Made by a program: the position numbers and the translations under genes. Shown here in pieces: positions 29,998 through 30,323 of a stretch of DNA of 30,323 nt. How positions within the stretch are numbered: position 1 is the stretch's first letter; each line of letters opens with the position of its first letter. The DNA is taken from positions 2,153,013-2,183,335 of the forward strand of contig JAHNZQ020003150.1 in the NCBI GenBank assembly GCA_019155205.2, read 5' to 3'. This DNA is from Gracilaria vermiculophylla. Taxonomy: Eukaryota; Rhodophyta; Florideophyceae; Gracilariales; Gracilariaceae. The notes beneath the pieces were generated by a model. That model did no database searches and was not told the DNA's origin. It worked only from the letters and a program-made list of their open reading frames with translations.

Positions 29998-30323
29998 GCG
30001 GCGTGTGTGGTACTGTCAGCCCTCCTGTCGAGGTAGTAGAGCACAACGTCCGTTAGGAGTTTTTAGTGACTCCAAAAACGCGTATTCCTAAAGGTGGTCT
30101 CCGGTATCCGCTGTCGCGAGCCGGGGGAATTCTGTAAGGGATCCGCAAACACCAAGCGGAGGGGAGGTTCACTGGGCGGACAATGCTCCTACAGCTGCTG
30201 CTATGATGCGACCTGGGGATCGGCGGCTTAGAAACCTGAGAGAGTAGACAAGAGACTCCAACCGGAAAATGTAGAAGAAGACTCAAGGGTGCTTGTCTTT
30301 ACTTCCCCAGAGGTGGAGCTCAA
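29998..30323 (-). repeat. chromovirus leader / gag-start repeat, copy 2, cut by window end
   Basis: This is the second copy of the 26560-26890 sequence in the same orientation. A minus-strand frame (30286-30053) is open across most of it. The copy loses similarity at about 29998, where the chromovirus gag does not continue, so it is a truncated second element entering from the right of the window. Confidence 0.7.

Overview
This is eukaryotic, repeat-rich DNA. It holds almost no intact genes and at least four layers of transposable elements in different stages of decay: a Ty1/copia element, a second retroelement class known here from an unusual gag and a separate pol tail, two Ty3/gypsy elements (one a chromovirus), and four copies of one Tc1-type DNA transposon family. 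No tRNA, rRNA, CRISPR array or bacterial operon was seen. The species cannot be named from the sequence. The chromoviral pol and gag remind me most of elements from oomycetes, chytrids and other protists, but that is from memory and not a search result. The coding stretches show no obvious introns.

Layout. 1-1513 is the 5' part of a copia element on the minus strand (LTR, initiator-tRNA-type primer site, gag, zinc knuckle, protease), running off the left edge. It abuts a frameshifted gag of another retroelement (about 1560-2713, minus) with its upstream TATA region. Tc1 copy C (about 3300-4269, plus) follows. A decayed Ty3/gypsy RNase H-integrase lies on the plus strand at about 4590-7060 and is split by Tc1 copy A (5365-6651). 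The tail of a further retroelement pol lies on the minus strand at about 7460-8480. The best candidate for an ordinary gene is a 250-codon ORF with a signal peptide at 9911-10663 (minus). Just upstream of it are a poly-G/N block that looks like an assembly artefact and an unrecognised frameshifted ORF (11104-11765, plus).

Tc1 copy B (13019-14305) is followed by about 3 kb of AT-rich DNA with no recognisable gene. Base composition then changes sharply near 17.4 kb. From there to about 26.9 kb the DNA is GC-richer and carries an unrecognised, broken, roughly 2.1 kb reading frame (17578-19674, plus) facing a chromovirus (19.9-26.5 kb, minus: gag, protease, RT, RNase H, integrase, chromodomain-like tail and polypurine tract). 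The last 3.4 kb holds Tc1 copy D, GC-rich motif arrays, and a second copy of the chromovirus leader/gag-start region entering from the right edge.

Most of the window is therefore a record of insertions and decay rather than a set of cooperating genes. The points most worth following are the heat-shock-element-like sites in the copia LTR, the Tc1-in-gypsy nesting with a one-base loss of the catalytic Glu, the exact 67-bp duplication in the chromovirus integrase, the secreted-protein ORF beside an artefactual gap, and the unidentified 17.6-19.7 kb reading frame.
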